A DNA stretch of 64,000 nt from positions 186,001 through 250,000 of the forward strand of contig NZ_SZQF01000001.1 of NCBI RefSeq assembly GCF_005869935.1. Direction: 5' to 3'. Source of the DNA: Winogradskyella algicola. GTDB taxonomy: Bacteria > Bacteroidota > Bacteroidia > Flavobacteriales > Flavobacteriaceae. Positions 12,045 through 19,375 of the stretch are shown piece after piece. Under the pieces are notes generated by a model. That model was given only the letters and a program-made list of their open reading frames with translations. It made no database searches and was not told the DNA's origin. Position numbers and translations under genes: made by a program. The first letter of the stretch is position 1. Every line of letters starts with the position of its first letter.

Positions 12045-14522
12045 ATGAAACAATTATTACTATTACTAACCCTTATTGGCTCTCTATTTGCTAGTGCTCA
12101 AAACACAGGAAAAATAGAAGGGAAAATAACTCTTGGAGATGGTATGCCATTATCAGGAGCAACTGTTTATATTGAAGCGTTAGACAAAGGTGCTGTTACA
12201 GATTTTGACGGTAATTTTACTATTAACGATGTTGCCGAAGGCACTCATAGTGTTTCAATTTCATACGTAGGTTTTGAAACTGTAACACAAGATATTTCTG
12301 TTACAGCAGGACAAACAACAATGCTAAATACAATATTAAAAGAGTCTGACAGTTTGCTAAACGAAGTTATTATCACTTCGAGCAAGCAGCCTCAAAAAAT
12401 TACAGACGTGCCAGCTTCTGTTAGTGTTATTAGAGCACAAGACATCCAACAGTTCCCAAGTTTTAATATCGGAGAACTTGCCGCAAGACAAAAGGGTGTG
12501 GACTTTGTTCGTACAGGTGTTTTAGGAACAGGTATTAATATTAGAGGTTTTAACTCAGCTTTTAATTCAAAAAACCTTCAGGTTACAGATGACAGGGTTT
12601 CAATGCTCATAGCCACAGGACTACCATTCGGAACATTCTCAACAGTTACTAAAGATGATATAAAACGTGTTGAAATTCTTTTAGGACCTAACGGAACACT
12701 CTACGGACCTAACGCTCACAATGGTTTAGTGAGTACAATTACAAAAAACCCGAGAACATCTGAAGGAACTACTCTCGTTTTTGGTGGTGGTAACCAAAAC
12801 GTTATCACAGGTCGTTTACGCCATGCTCAGGTTATCAATGATAGATTATCATACAAAGTTCATTTTGAAAGAACAGCTGGTAGGGAGTTTCAGTATGTGG
12901 ACTCAGTCTACGTTGGTAATACAGCATATACAGAAGAGAGATTAGATCGTGATTTTGATATATTAAGATATGGTGGTGCAGTACACTACAAGACTGGTAA
13001 GCAGTCTGAACTTATCGGATACTATGGTCACAGCAATAATACCAATTTAGGGGTAACTAATGCAGGTAGAAACCAAATTAAAGATTGGACTATAGACCTT
13101 GCACAGTTAAAATTTGTTTCTAAAAACTTCTTCGCCAATGCATATTACACATGGAGTAGAACAGATGAGACTTACGCCATCAATCAGCGTACACAAAACT
13201 ATGTTTCTTTTATTGAAAATGGTTTCTCTGAAGAAGAAGCTTGGGATCGTGCGCTTTTTGAGCAATGGGTACCTGCTTTTGGTATAGCTATACCAAGAGG
13301 GGCTTTATTTAGGGACGCATCCGAACGTTTTAACGCAGAAGCACAGTACAATAATAATTGGGGTAACTTTCACCTAACGGTTGGTGCGCAATACCAGTTA
13401 GACATGGCAGATTCTAAAGGTACTTATCTATTAGACCAAGATGGACCGATAGAAATAGGACAAACAGGTGTTTACGGACAATTTGAATATAAATTAGACT
13501 CTGGCTGGAATTTCTTAGCAGGTATACGAGCAGATAATCATGATTTGTACGGCACCAATATACTACCAAAAGCCGCTATTACAAAAGCAATAGATGCAGG
13601 AACGTTTAGACTTACCTACGGAAGAGGTATGGCGGTACCGTCGATACTTAACCTTAGTGGTAATCTATTTGGTGGTCTAGTTTTAGGAAATGGCGAAGGA
13701 TTTACACGAAGTGATGGTTCTGTAATTGATCCGTTAGAAGTTGAAACAATTAACACGTTCGAACTTGGCTTTAAAGGACAATTAGCTGATAAACTATTTA
13801 TTGATACAAGTGTTTATTACAACATGTCAGAAAATTTCATAAGTCCATTACGTAATATTGCTGATGCAGAGAATGGTATTTTTGTTACCGAAATAGGTGG
13901 TCAGCCAATTGATGATGTAGTACCTGGTGCAAGTGCTTCACCATTTTTACTTACATATAGCAATTTTGGACAAGTTGATACTTACGGCTTTGATATCGGG
14001 TTAAACTATTATTTCTCTGATGCAGTAAGAGCAACGCTTAATTATTCTTATTTTGGAAGTGCAATAGACACAGACGACCTCAACAACGATGGTAACCTAG
14101 ATGGTGTGGTTTTAGAAAGCGAGTTACCAATAAACACACCTGCCAATAAAGTAAATCTTGGATTGCATTACACAAAAAATAAATTCTACGGTGCCGTTTT
14201 TGGCCGTTGGATAGAAGATTATGATTTCTTCTCTGGTATCAATGTAGCTGCGAAAACTCAAGATTTAGATGGTGATGGTGTTAATGAAATCGTAGAAAAT
14301 GCCCAAGTAGGAAGAACATGGAACTATGGTCCACTAGGTGGCTTTGTAATTGATGCCAACGTAGGATACACCTTAAATGACAACGTTTCGTTTGGTTTAA
14401 ATGTTACCAATTTGTTTGACACAGAAATGAGAGAGTTTGTGGCTTCTCCAGCAATTGGTAGGCTAATTTCTTTTGAATTAAAATACAATCTCAATTTTAC
14501 AAAAAACAAAAAGAACCAGTAA
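12045..14522 (+). CDS. TonB-dependent receptor with carboxypeptidase-like N-domain
   Basis: The 825-residue outer-membrane receptor has a signal peptide (MKQLLLLLTLIGSLFASAQ), a CarboxypepD_reg-like beta-sandwich (about 22-108: GKIEGKITLGDGMPLSGATVYI to the ITSS boundary), a plug domain (about 115-230, with VEILLGPNGTLYGPNAHNGLVS) and a C-terminal barrel ending in FELKYNLNF. Such receptors import large or scarce substrates using TonB energy. There is no SusD partner, so it is not a classic polysaccharide utilisation pair. Its place between a secreted hydrolase and 3-hydroxybutyrate dehydrogenase-like enzyme suggests import of an ester or oligomer, but metal-chelate import is not excluded. Confidence 0.93.
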   Translation: MKQLLLLLTLIGSLFASAQNTGKIEGKITLGDGMPLSGATVYIEALDKGAVTDFDGNFTINDVAEGTHSVSISYVGFETVTQDISVTAGQTTMLNTILKESDSLLNEVIITSSKQPQKITDVPASVSVIRAQDIQQFPSFNIGELAARQKGVDFVRTGVLGTGINIRGFNSAFNSKNLQVTDDRVSMLIATGLPFGTFSTVTKDDIKRVEILLGPNGTLYGPNAHNGLVSTITKNPRTSEGTTLVFGGGNQNVITGRLRHAQVINDRLSYKVHFERTAGREFQYVDSVYVGNTAYTEERLDRDFDILRYGGAVHYKTGKQSELIGYYGHSNNTNLGVTNAGRNQIKDWTIDLAQLKFVSKNFFANAYYTWSRTDETYAINQRTQNYVSFIENGFSEEEAWDRALFEQWVPAFGIAIPRGALFRDASERFNAEAQYNNNWGNFHLTVGAQYQLDMADSKGTYLLDQDGPIEIGQTGVYGQFEYKLDSGWNFLAGIRADNHDLYGTNILPKAAITKAIDAGTFRLTYGRGMAVPSILNLSGNLFGGLVLGNGEGFTRSDGSVIDPLEVETINTFELGFKGQLADKLFIDTSVYYNMSENFISPLRNIADAENGIFVTEIGGQPIDDVVPGASASPFLLTYSNFGQVDTYGFDIGLNYYFSDAVRATLNYSYFGSAIDTDDLNNDGNLDGVVLESELPINTPANKVNLGLHYTKNKFYGAVFGRWIEDYDFFSGINVAAKTQDLDGDGVNEIVENAQVGRTWNYGPLGGFVIDANVGYTLNDNVSFGLNVTNLFDTEMREFVASPAIGRLISFELKYNLNFTKNKKNQ

Positions 14523-14540
14523 CAACTAAACGTTTTTCTA

Positions 14541-15323
14541 ATGCCACAAATTAGAGTTAATAATATTGACCTAGATTATGAAAATGTAGGCTCTGGCAAT
14601 GTTTTGCTAATGCTTCATGGTTTGGGCTCTACAAAAAAAGATTGGGACGCTCAAGTCCCATTCTTCTCTAAGTACTTTAGAGTTATAACTTTAGATTTAC
14701 GAGGTCATGGCAAATCAACGATACCGAAAACGGATTACGGTGTACATTTAATGACTGAAGATGTTAAATGTTTTTTAGAAGCCCTAGACATAAAAAAAGC
14801 AACTTTAATAGGTTTCTCGATGGGTGGCGCAGTGGCTTTTGACTTTGCAGCAAAACATCCGGAATATCTTGATAAGCTTGTAATTGTTAATAGTGGCCCA
14901 GATTTTAATAATATGGGACAAATTGGTGAAGATCTACTCCATAGTCGTACTAAGTTTTTGGAAACTAAAGGGCTTGAAGCATTAGCTAAAGAGATTTCAT
15001 TTAACATGTTTCCCGAAGATCACCAAATAGGTTTAAGAAACGAGTTTGAAGAGCGTTGCAAACTAAACGATTATAATGCGTATTACAAATCCTTCACCAC
15101 ACTTATGAATTGGGGACTGGGCGAAAAACTAAAAGATATAAAAACCAAAACTCTAGTCGTAGCTTCAGACATGGATTACACACCTGTTTCTTTCAAAGAA
15201 GAGTACGTATCAAGACTACCAAATGCTAAACTAGTAGTAATAGAAAACTCTAGACACGGAGCTGTTTTAGATCAACCAGAGGCTTTTAATCATGCTTTGT
15301 TAAATTTTTTAAATAATGAATAA
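14541..15323 (+). CDS. cytoplasmic alpha/beta hydrolase
   Basis: The 260-residue hydrolase resembles the 3-oxoadipate enol-lactonase / esterase branch. It has the oxyanion loop MLHGLGSTKKDW (about 27-38), nucleophile elbow GFSMGGA (Ser about 96), acid in ASDMDYTPV (about 212) and His in NSRHGAVLDQPE (about 238). It lacks a signal peptide, unlike the hydrolase at 9460. It starts 18 bp after the TonB receptor and overlaps the next gene by 8 bp, so it is translationally coupled to the dehydrogenase. A role in cleaving an imported hydroxyacid ester is inferred from context. Confidence 0.9.
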   Translation: MPQIRVNNIDLDYENVGSGNVLLMLHGLGSTKKDWDAQVPFFSKYFRVITLDLRGHGKSTIPKTDYGVHLMTEDVKCFLEALDIKKATLIGFSMGGAVAFDFAAKHPEYLDKLVIVNSGPDFNNMGQIGEDLLHSRTKFLETKGLEALAKEISFNMFPEDHQIGLRNEFEERCKLNDYNAYYKSFTTLMNWGLGEKLKDIKTKTLVVASDMDYTPVSFKEEYVSRLPNAKLVVIENSRHGAVLDQPEAFNHALLNFLNNE

Positions 15324-16086
15324 AGTAGCTCTCATTACAGGAAGCACAAGCGGTATAGGTCTTGGTATAGCCAAACATTTTGCTAAGGAAGGTTATAATA
15401 TTATGTTTCACGGCTTAGAAGATAATGGTGAAGAGATTGCCAAATCTATAGGTGAAGAATACAAGATTACAACTTCATTTTCTAATGCCAATATGTTACA
15501 GTCTGAAGCCATAGAGAATCTTGTTCAACAAACCATTGAAACACTTGGAACAATCCATGTTTTAATCAACAATGCAGGTATTCAATTTGTATCACCTATT
15601 GAGGAATTTCCAAATACAAAATATGAAAACATCATAGCTGTGAATATGAATGCGGCTTTCTACGCATCAAAAGCTGCTTGGCCATACATGAAATCTCAAA
15701 AATTCGGTAGGATTATTAATATTTCTTCGGTTCATGGGTTAAGAGCCTCAGAATATAAAACAGCATATGTCGCAGCAAAGCATGGTGTTATTGGCATGAC
15801 CAAAGTATTGGCATTAGAAGGAGCAAACCATAATATCACATGTAATGCCATTTGCCCTGGGTATGTAAAAACACCGTTAGTAGAAGGTCAAATAAAAGAC
15901 CAAGCAAAAGCGCACCAAATGTCTAAAGAAGAAGTCGTTGAAAAAGTAATGCTAAAAAAACAAGCTGTTAAAGAGTTTGTACCATTAAAAGCTATTGCCG
16001 ATATGGCTTTATTATTGGCTAAGGATAGCTCTGCAACGATAACAGGCACTTCTTTTGCCTTAGATGGAGGTTGGAGTGCACAATAA
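15316..16086 (+). CDS. 3-hydroxybutyrate dehydrogenase-like SDR
   Basis: The 256-residue short-chain dehydrogenase has the Rossmann motif TGSTSGIGLGIA (about 8-19), NNAG (about 87-90), the catalytic Ser of INISSVHG, and Tyr-x-x-x-Lys in AYVAAKHGV. The segment ICPGYVKTPLVEGQIKDQA and the C-terminal ITGTSFALDGGWSAQ match D-3-hydroxybutyrate dehydrogenases closely, so oxidation of 3-hydroxybutyrate to acetoacetate with NAD+ is the best call. Its start codon lies within the end of the hydrolase gene. As the last gene it gives the strongest clue to the pathway of the cluster. A strong terminator follows about 105 bp downstream. Confidence 0.87.
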   Translation: MNKVALITGSTSGIGLGIAKHFAKEGYNIMFHGLEDNGEEIAKSIGEEYKITTSFSNANMLQSEAIENLVQQTIETLGTIHVLINNAGIQFVSPIEEFPNTKYENIIAVNMNAAFYASKAAWPYMKSQKFGRIINISSVHGLRASEYKTAYVAAKHGVIGMTKVLALEGANHNITCNAICPGYVKTPLVEGQIKDQAKAHQMSKEEVVEKVMLKKQAVKEFVPLKAIADMALLLAKDSSATITGTSFALDGGWSAQ

Positions 16087-16191
16087 ACAAGGAATAGTAT
16101 TATATAATTTGATAAGAGTTAGTTAATTGGTAAAGAGTATTTTTTCAAATTATTAAATACAATTTGTAGACCTATAATCTGCAATACATAA

Positions 16192-16246
16192 AGACATCAG
16201 AAGAATCTTTTAAGTTTTTATTTATCTTCTGATGTCTATTTTTTTA
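16192..16246 (+). terminator. intrinsic terminator of the catabolic cluster
   Basis: AGACATCAGAAGA and TCTTCTGATGTCT form a 13-bp perfect stem with a 20-base loop, followed by ATTTTTTTA. Confidence 0.88.
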
Positions 16247-16259
16247 TGTAATTACACTT

Positions 16260-16592
16260 TTACTTTCCTAACATTAACAACTCATTACAAACCACTTCTG
16301 TGGTGTAACGTTTCATACCGTCTTTGTCTTCCCAAGAGCGTGTTGTCAACTTACCTTCTATAGCTACTTCTTTACCTTTGGTTACAAATTTTTCAATAAT
16401 CTGAGCTGTTTTTCCCCAAGCCACAATATTGTGCCATTGTGTGTCTGTTACTTTTTCACCATTGGCATTTTTGTAACTTTCATTAGTAGCGATGGAAAAC
16501 TTTGCCAACATTTTACCAGACTCAAGGTTAATGATTTCTGGGTCTTTTCCTAAATTACCAATCAACTGTACTTTGTTTTTTAATGTGTTCAT
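16260..16592 (-). CDS. ssb: short single-stranded DNA-binding protein
   Basis: The 110-residue protein is a single OB fold of SSB type (NKVQLIGNLGKDPEI at the N-terminus; TQWHNIVAWGKTAQIIEKFVTKGKEVAIEGKLTTRSWED in the middle). Normal SSB continues with a flexible tail ending in an acidic DDDIPF-like tip that recruits repair proteins. Here the protein stops right after the OB fold, so it cannot make those contacts. It is probably a second, specialised SSB, as found with mobile elements or competence. It lies beside an IS1595-derived element. Two copies of a CGTTTGyAAAyG motif are in its upstream region. Confidence 0.9.
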   Translation of the reverse strand: MNTLKNKVQLIGNLGKDPEIINLESGKMLAKFSIATNESYKNANGEKVTDTQWHNIVAWGKTAQIIEKFVTKGKEVAIEGKLTTRSWEDKDGMKRYTTEVVCNELLMLGK

Positions 16593-16703
16593 GTGTTCTA
16601 AATTTTATATGTTAAACAGTTAATACAATTGAACCTTCAATGATTCAACACTGCAAAGATGAGATGACTAGCAAACTTTAGTCGGTAGTTACCTATTTAA
16701 TTT

Positions 16704-16735
16704 CGTTTGTAAATGTTTGTAGTCGTTTGCAAACG
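16704..16735. promoter_or_regulatory. CGTTTGyAAAyG palindromic sites upstream of ssb
   Basis: CGTTTGTAAATG (about 16704-16715) and the perfect palindrome CGTTTGCAAACG (16724-16735) lie upstream of ssb. A third copy, CGTTTGTAAACG, lies at 18386-18397. They are candidate regulator sites; the sequence type resembles LacI-family operators. Confidence 0.45.
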
Positions 16736-16971
16736 TATAATGCTTTGTTATTATAGGCATCTATATACAATTTACCACAAACATTATAAGTAATTTTACG
16801 TTAGCGAGATTTCGCTTTTTTGAGAAGTACGCAATTCATTTAACCGTCTTACCCTTGCCACTAATTCAGCAATTCGAGATTGAGCACCTTGCCGACCATT
16901 CAAGGTCTAATTAAACTATTGCAGTCAATGAACGTGACGATCTTATCTATAATTCTACTAACATTATAGAA

Positions 16972-17103
16972 TTAATCATCCTTTTTATCTTTATTGTCCT
17001 CTTTAGGTTGAAGAACTGACACCTTTAGAACGTCGTCCAAAGTGCCTTTAATTTTTAAACTACCGTTTTTGTTGGTAGGTTTTTTGTCGTGATTTTTAGT
17101 CAT
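16972..17103 (-). CDS. small accessory protein of the IS1595-type element, 43 residues
   Basis: The frame starts MTKNHDKKPTNKNGSLKIKG and continues TLDDVLKVSVLQPKEDNKDK. It is very charged, with a short central beta/alpha-like segment (LKIKGTLDDVLKVSV). A homologous but start-less remnant occurs at 46970-47104 in the second element copy, with LKINGALDDVLKVSI. Conservation of this stretch between copies that otherwise diverge argues for a coding sequence. Function is unknown; it may help transposition or regulate the element. Confidence 0.6.
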   Translation of the reverse strand: MTKNHDKKPTNKNGSLKIKGTLDDVLKVSVLQPKEDNKDKKDD

Positions 17104-17183
17104 AAAACAAAGATAGTCAATGTATTTTAAAAAAAATTATATATTAGCGATTCTATCCCTTAAGTAGAAATAAAAGTTAACGT

Positions 17184-17789
17184 ATGAGTATTTTATATCT
17201 AAACATCGCATTAGATGTGTGCCTGACTTTGTTCTATGGTATTATATCTGGAGTAGTAGCGGCTGTTGTTTACTATTACATAATGAAGAGTATTAAGCCA
17301 AAAATTGAAATTAGTGATCACATAGCTAAAGAAAAAAAACTAGATGAAAATGGTAATCATATTAAAGATGAGCATGGCAACCTTCAATATGAATATGTTT
17401 TAAAAATTATAAATAGAACCAAATCTAACATTGAAGATGTGTCATATCAAATGTTTATAATGGAGGATTGGTTTGAAGGTCCAACTGTCGGAAATAAAAA
17501 TTATGAAGCTAGAGATATTGCTTTTAAAAAAAGAAATTCAGTAAAATTTATAGTTGGTACAAAAGAAAAGAATACAACTTATTTTGATAATTGTCGACAA
17601 ATTGCTTTAAATGGAAATTTAGAGAAAGAATGGGACAAAAACAATGAATGGGTAGAGTTTCAGATAGTATCATACCATTCTAAGTCTGGTAGTAGAAAAG
17701 TTCATAAAATGAAATATACTGATAGAAAGTCACATATAGTTTGTGGCAAGTTCAATTCTGGTGAAACAATGGAAATAATTCCAGATTAA
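17184..17789 (+). CDS. membrane-anchored hypothetical protein (element cargo)
   Basis: The 201-residue protein has one N-terminal membrane helix (about 9-33, LDVCLTLFYGIISGVVAAVVYYYI) and a cytoplasmic, charged beta-rich domain (about 40-201) with no family I recognise. The fold suggestion comes only from alternating hydrophobic strands such as YEYVLKIINRTK and WVEFQIVSYHSK. It occupies the cargo position of the IS1595-derived element that in the second copy holds an Abi_2 gene, so a defence-related role is possible but unproven. It is more AT-rich than its neighbours. The ATG start fits the short helix-proximal N-terminus. Confidence 0.75.
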   Translation: MSILYLNIALDVCLTLFYGIISGVVAAVVYYYIMKSIKPKIEISDHIAKEKKLDENGNHIKDEHGNLQYEYVLKIINRTKSNIEDVSYQMFIMEDWFEGPTVGNKNYEARDIAFKKRNSVKFIVGTKEKNTTYFDNCRQIALNGNLEKEWDKNNEWVEFQIVSYHSKSGSRKVHKMKYTDRKSHIVCGKFNSGETMEIIPD

Positions 17790-17823
17790 CACAACATTGG
17801 CACAATATTTACATTATTTATTA

Positions 17824-17964
17824 TATATTTGTTTAACTTCAAAATTCTAAAATTATGAAATTCAATCATTTAAACGACATTAGACATTAATGTGTTAAGT
17901 GTCAAAAATTAGAAAATTAATTAATTCAAAATATAAAAGAGACCGCTATTGTAGCGGTCTCTTT
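17824..17964 (+). ncRNA. short orphan transcription unit with 11-codon ORF
   Basis: A perfect -7 box TATATTTG (17824-17831) is followed by an 11-codon frame (17855-17890, MKFNHLNDIRH) and then a 13-bp hairpin (AAAGAGACCGCTA/TAGCGGTCTCTTT, 17936-17964). No gene follows on the plus strand within the unit, since the next feature is the antisense transposase remnant. It could be a small RNA, or a leader peptide with attenuator that lost its operon. Confidence 0.45.
17936..17964. terminator. strong 13-bp hairpin
   Basis: Perfect stem with the three-base loop TTG. The T-tract is weak (TTTGTATTTT). It also lies just beyond the stop of the minus-strand transposase remnant. Confidence 0.7.
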
Positions 17965-17969
17965 GTATT

Positions 17970-18197
17970 TTATATATTAGTTAATCTCTTATAACTCAAA
18001 GTACTTTCACTATCTTGTAAAAACTTTTCAAAACGCTCTTGACTATCTAAAGAACGAGTATTAAATCTAGCCGAATACTCATCTAAATAACGTTCTAAAT
18101 GCTTATCACTTACTTGGTGGTAAATACCATAAAGACCACGCTTTAAAACAGACCAAAAGTTCTCAATTGTATTGGTATGTACTTTAGATCCTCTACA
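17970..18197 (-). pseudogene. IS1595-family (ISXO2-like) transposase, 3' remnant
   Basis: The minus strand encodes about 75 residues with the family's C-terminal signature: KVHTNTIENFWSVLKRGLYG, then YHQVSDKHLERYLDEYSARFNTR, ending in LSYKRLTNI and a stop. The catalytic N-terminal and central parts are absent; upstream sequence has no further coding similarity. A more decayed copy of the same stretch is at 48227-48443. Both break at nearly the same point, so they derive from one already deleted ancestor. Confidence 0.85.
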
Positions 18198-18223
18198 TAG
18201 ATGTTAAATATCTGGAAATAAAA

Positions 18224-18249
18224 AAAGCACCTCCTAGCAGAGGTGCTTT
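18224..18249. terminator. hairpin terminator
   Basis: AAAGCACCTC-CTAGCA-GAGGTGCTTT, a 10-bp stem with A-tract before it, giving a T-tract on the minus strand. Confidence 0.75.
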
Positions 18250-18385
18250 GTGTTAGCTATTAATTTAAGAGTTCAATGGATTATATTAAGATTCCCCTTA
18301 AAAATCTTAACACGTCAAAAATAAAGAATAATAACCAGATACATGGTAAAATTTTATAAGAAAAATCTTTCAGTTTAATTACAAG

Positions 18386-18397
18386 CGTTTGTAAACG
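18386..18397. promoter_or_regulatory. CGTTTGTAAACG site upstream of zinc-finger gene
   Basis: Third copy of the CGTTTGyAAACG motif also found twice upstream of ssb. It lies 36 bp before the zinc-finger gene start. Confidence 0.4.
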
Positions 18398-18433
18398 AAT
18401 ATTTTGTAATTTGTAGTATTCAAAAATTAGCTT

Positions 18434-18784
18434 ATGCATAAAACGTGTCCTGAGTGCGGAGATCGAATTATTGGTCGGATTGACAAAAAGTTTTGTAGCG
18501 ACAGTTGCAGAAACGCACATAATAATCGTATTAACAAAGACTCTAAAAATCTAATACGAAACACAAATAATAGGCTAAGAAAAAACTACAGAATTTTAGA
18601 AGCGTTAAACCCTAACAAAAAAACAAAATGCTCTAGAGCCAAACTCATAGAAAAGGGGTTTGACTTTAACTATTTTACAAGTATATACACCACAAAGGCA
18701 GGTGCTATATACTATTTTGTATATGACCAAGGCTACCTTCCTCTGGAAGGAGATTATTATGCTTTAGTAAAACGAAATGATTAA
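18434..18784 (+). CDS. zinc-finger protein, unknown function
   Basis: The 116-residue protein begins with a zinc ribbon-like knuckle, CPECGDRIIGRIDKKFCSDSC (Cys at about 5, 8, 21, 25), of the kind seen in small DUF2116-like proteins. The rest is basic and helical (about 30-75), then a short hydrophobic beta-rich end (AIYYFVYDQGYLPL). It probably binds nucleic acid or protein. Its stop overlaps the stop of the convergent CBS-domain gene by 4 bp. It carries the CGTTTGTAAACG motif upstream. Confidence 0.78.
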   Translation: MHKTCPECGDRIIGRIDKKFCSDSCRNAHNNRINKDSKNLIRNTNNRLRKNYRILEALNPNKKTKCSRAKLIEKGFDFNYFTSIYTTKAGAIYYFVYDQGYLPLEGDYYALVKRND

Positions 18785-19263
18785 CCTTTTGTGCTGCTAT
18801 TCCAATTCTCTCCTTTAAGTTGTAAAGCGGCCTTAAGAATATCTTTCTGACTAATCTGACCTACCAACTTACCATTTTCTACAATAGGAAAACGTCTGCG
18901 TTTAGAGTTTAAAAACTTATTGGCTGCGTCAAAAACATCCATATTACCATCTATAGTTTCTACATCTCTTGCCATACGTTTTTCTACATTATCGTGTTCC
19001 AATGGCATATTATAATAACGACTTTCGCTAAGTTGCTTTAGACAATCACCTTCTGATATAATACCAACCAATTCTTGCCTCTCATTAACCACTGGTCCAC
19101 CAGAAATTTTATACTTTATAAGAGATTCTACCACTTCTTGCACTGTTTGGTCTGGTTTAAACGTTATAAGATTAGTGGTCATGTAATCTCTTACTTTTAG
19201 TGCTGTTGCTGGTGCAGTATTCTGTTGCTGCTTGCGTGCTCCTTGAAAACTTTTTATTCCCAT
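18781..19263 (-). CDS. CBS-domain protein
   Basis: The 160-residue protein consists of two CBS repeats. The first (about 27-85) has the typical VRDYMTTNLITFKPDQTVQEVVESLIKYKISGGPVV; the second (about 95-150) has MARDVETIDGNMDVFDAANKFLNSKRRRFPIVENGKLVGQIS. CBS pairs bind adenosine nucleotides and act as energy or ion-strength sensors. No attached enzyme domain is present, so it probably regulates a partner. It overlaps its convergent neighbour by 4 bp at the 3' end. The charged first 20 residues may be disordered. Confidence 0.9.
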   Translation of the reverse strand: MGIKSFQGARKQQQNTAPATALKVRDYMTTNLITFKPDQTVQEVVESLIKYKISGGPVVNERQELVGIISEGDCLKQLSESRYYNMPLEHDNVEKRMARDVETIDGNMDVFDAANKFLNSKRRRFPIVENGKLVGQISQKDILKAALQLKGENWNSSTKG

Positions 19264-19375
19264 AACATTTAGTTTTTAGTGTTTAATTTAAAGTTACTGA
19301 AAATTAATCGGTTAGCAAAATCAAAAAATTCTTAAGTAATTGTTACGTACATTTATCATAAAACATAATTACATC

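Larger units (their letters stand above)
16756..18200 (-). mobile_element. IS1595-derived cargo element, copy 1
   Basis: The element runs from GGCATCTATATACAATTTAC (16756) to the broken end of a transposase remnant near 18200. It shares with 46705-48450 the terminal 27 bp (26 identical), a 22-bp block (16914-16935 with 46861-46882), a small ORF encoding KIKGTLDDVLKVS, and a truncated IS1595 (ISXO2-like) transposase, in the same order. The cargo between small ORF and transposase differs: a membrane-anchored protein here, an Abi protein there. Only one terminal repeat is clear, so the far boundary is approximate. It appears non-autonomous. Confidence 0.65.

Noticed and set aside
19340-19375. 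Upstream TTG start for the YeeZ-type gene
   Set aside because: It adds twelve residues before the Rossmann strand that do not fit the family; the TTG at 19376 is more likely.
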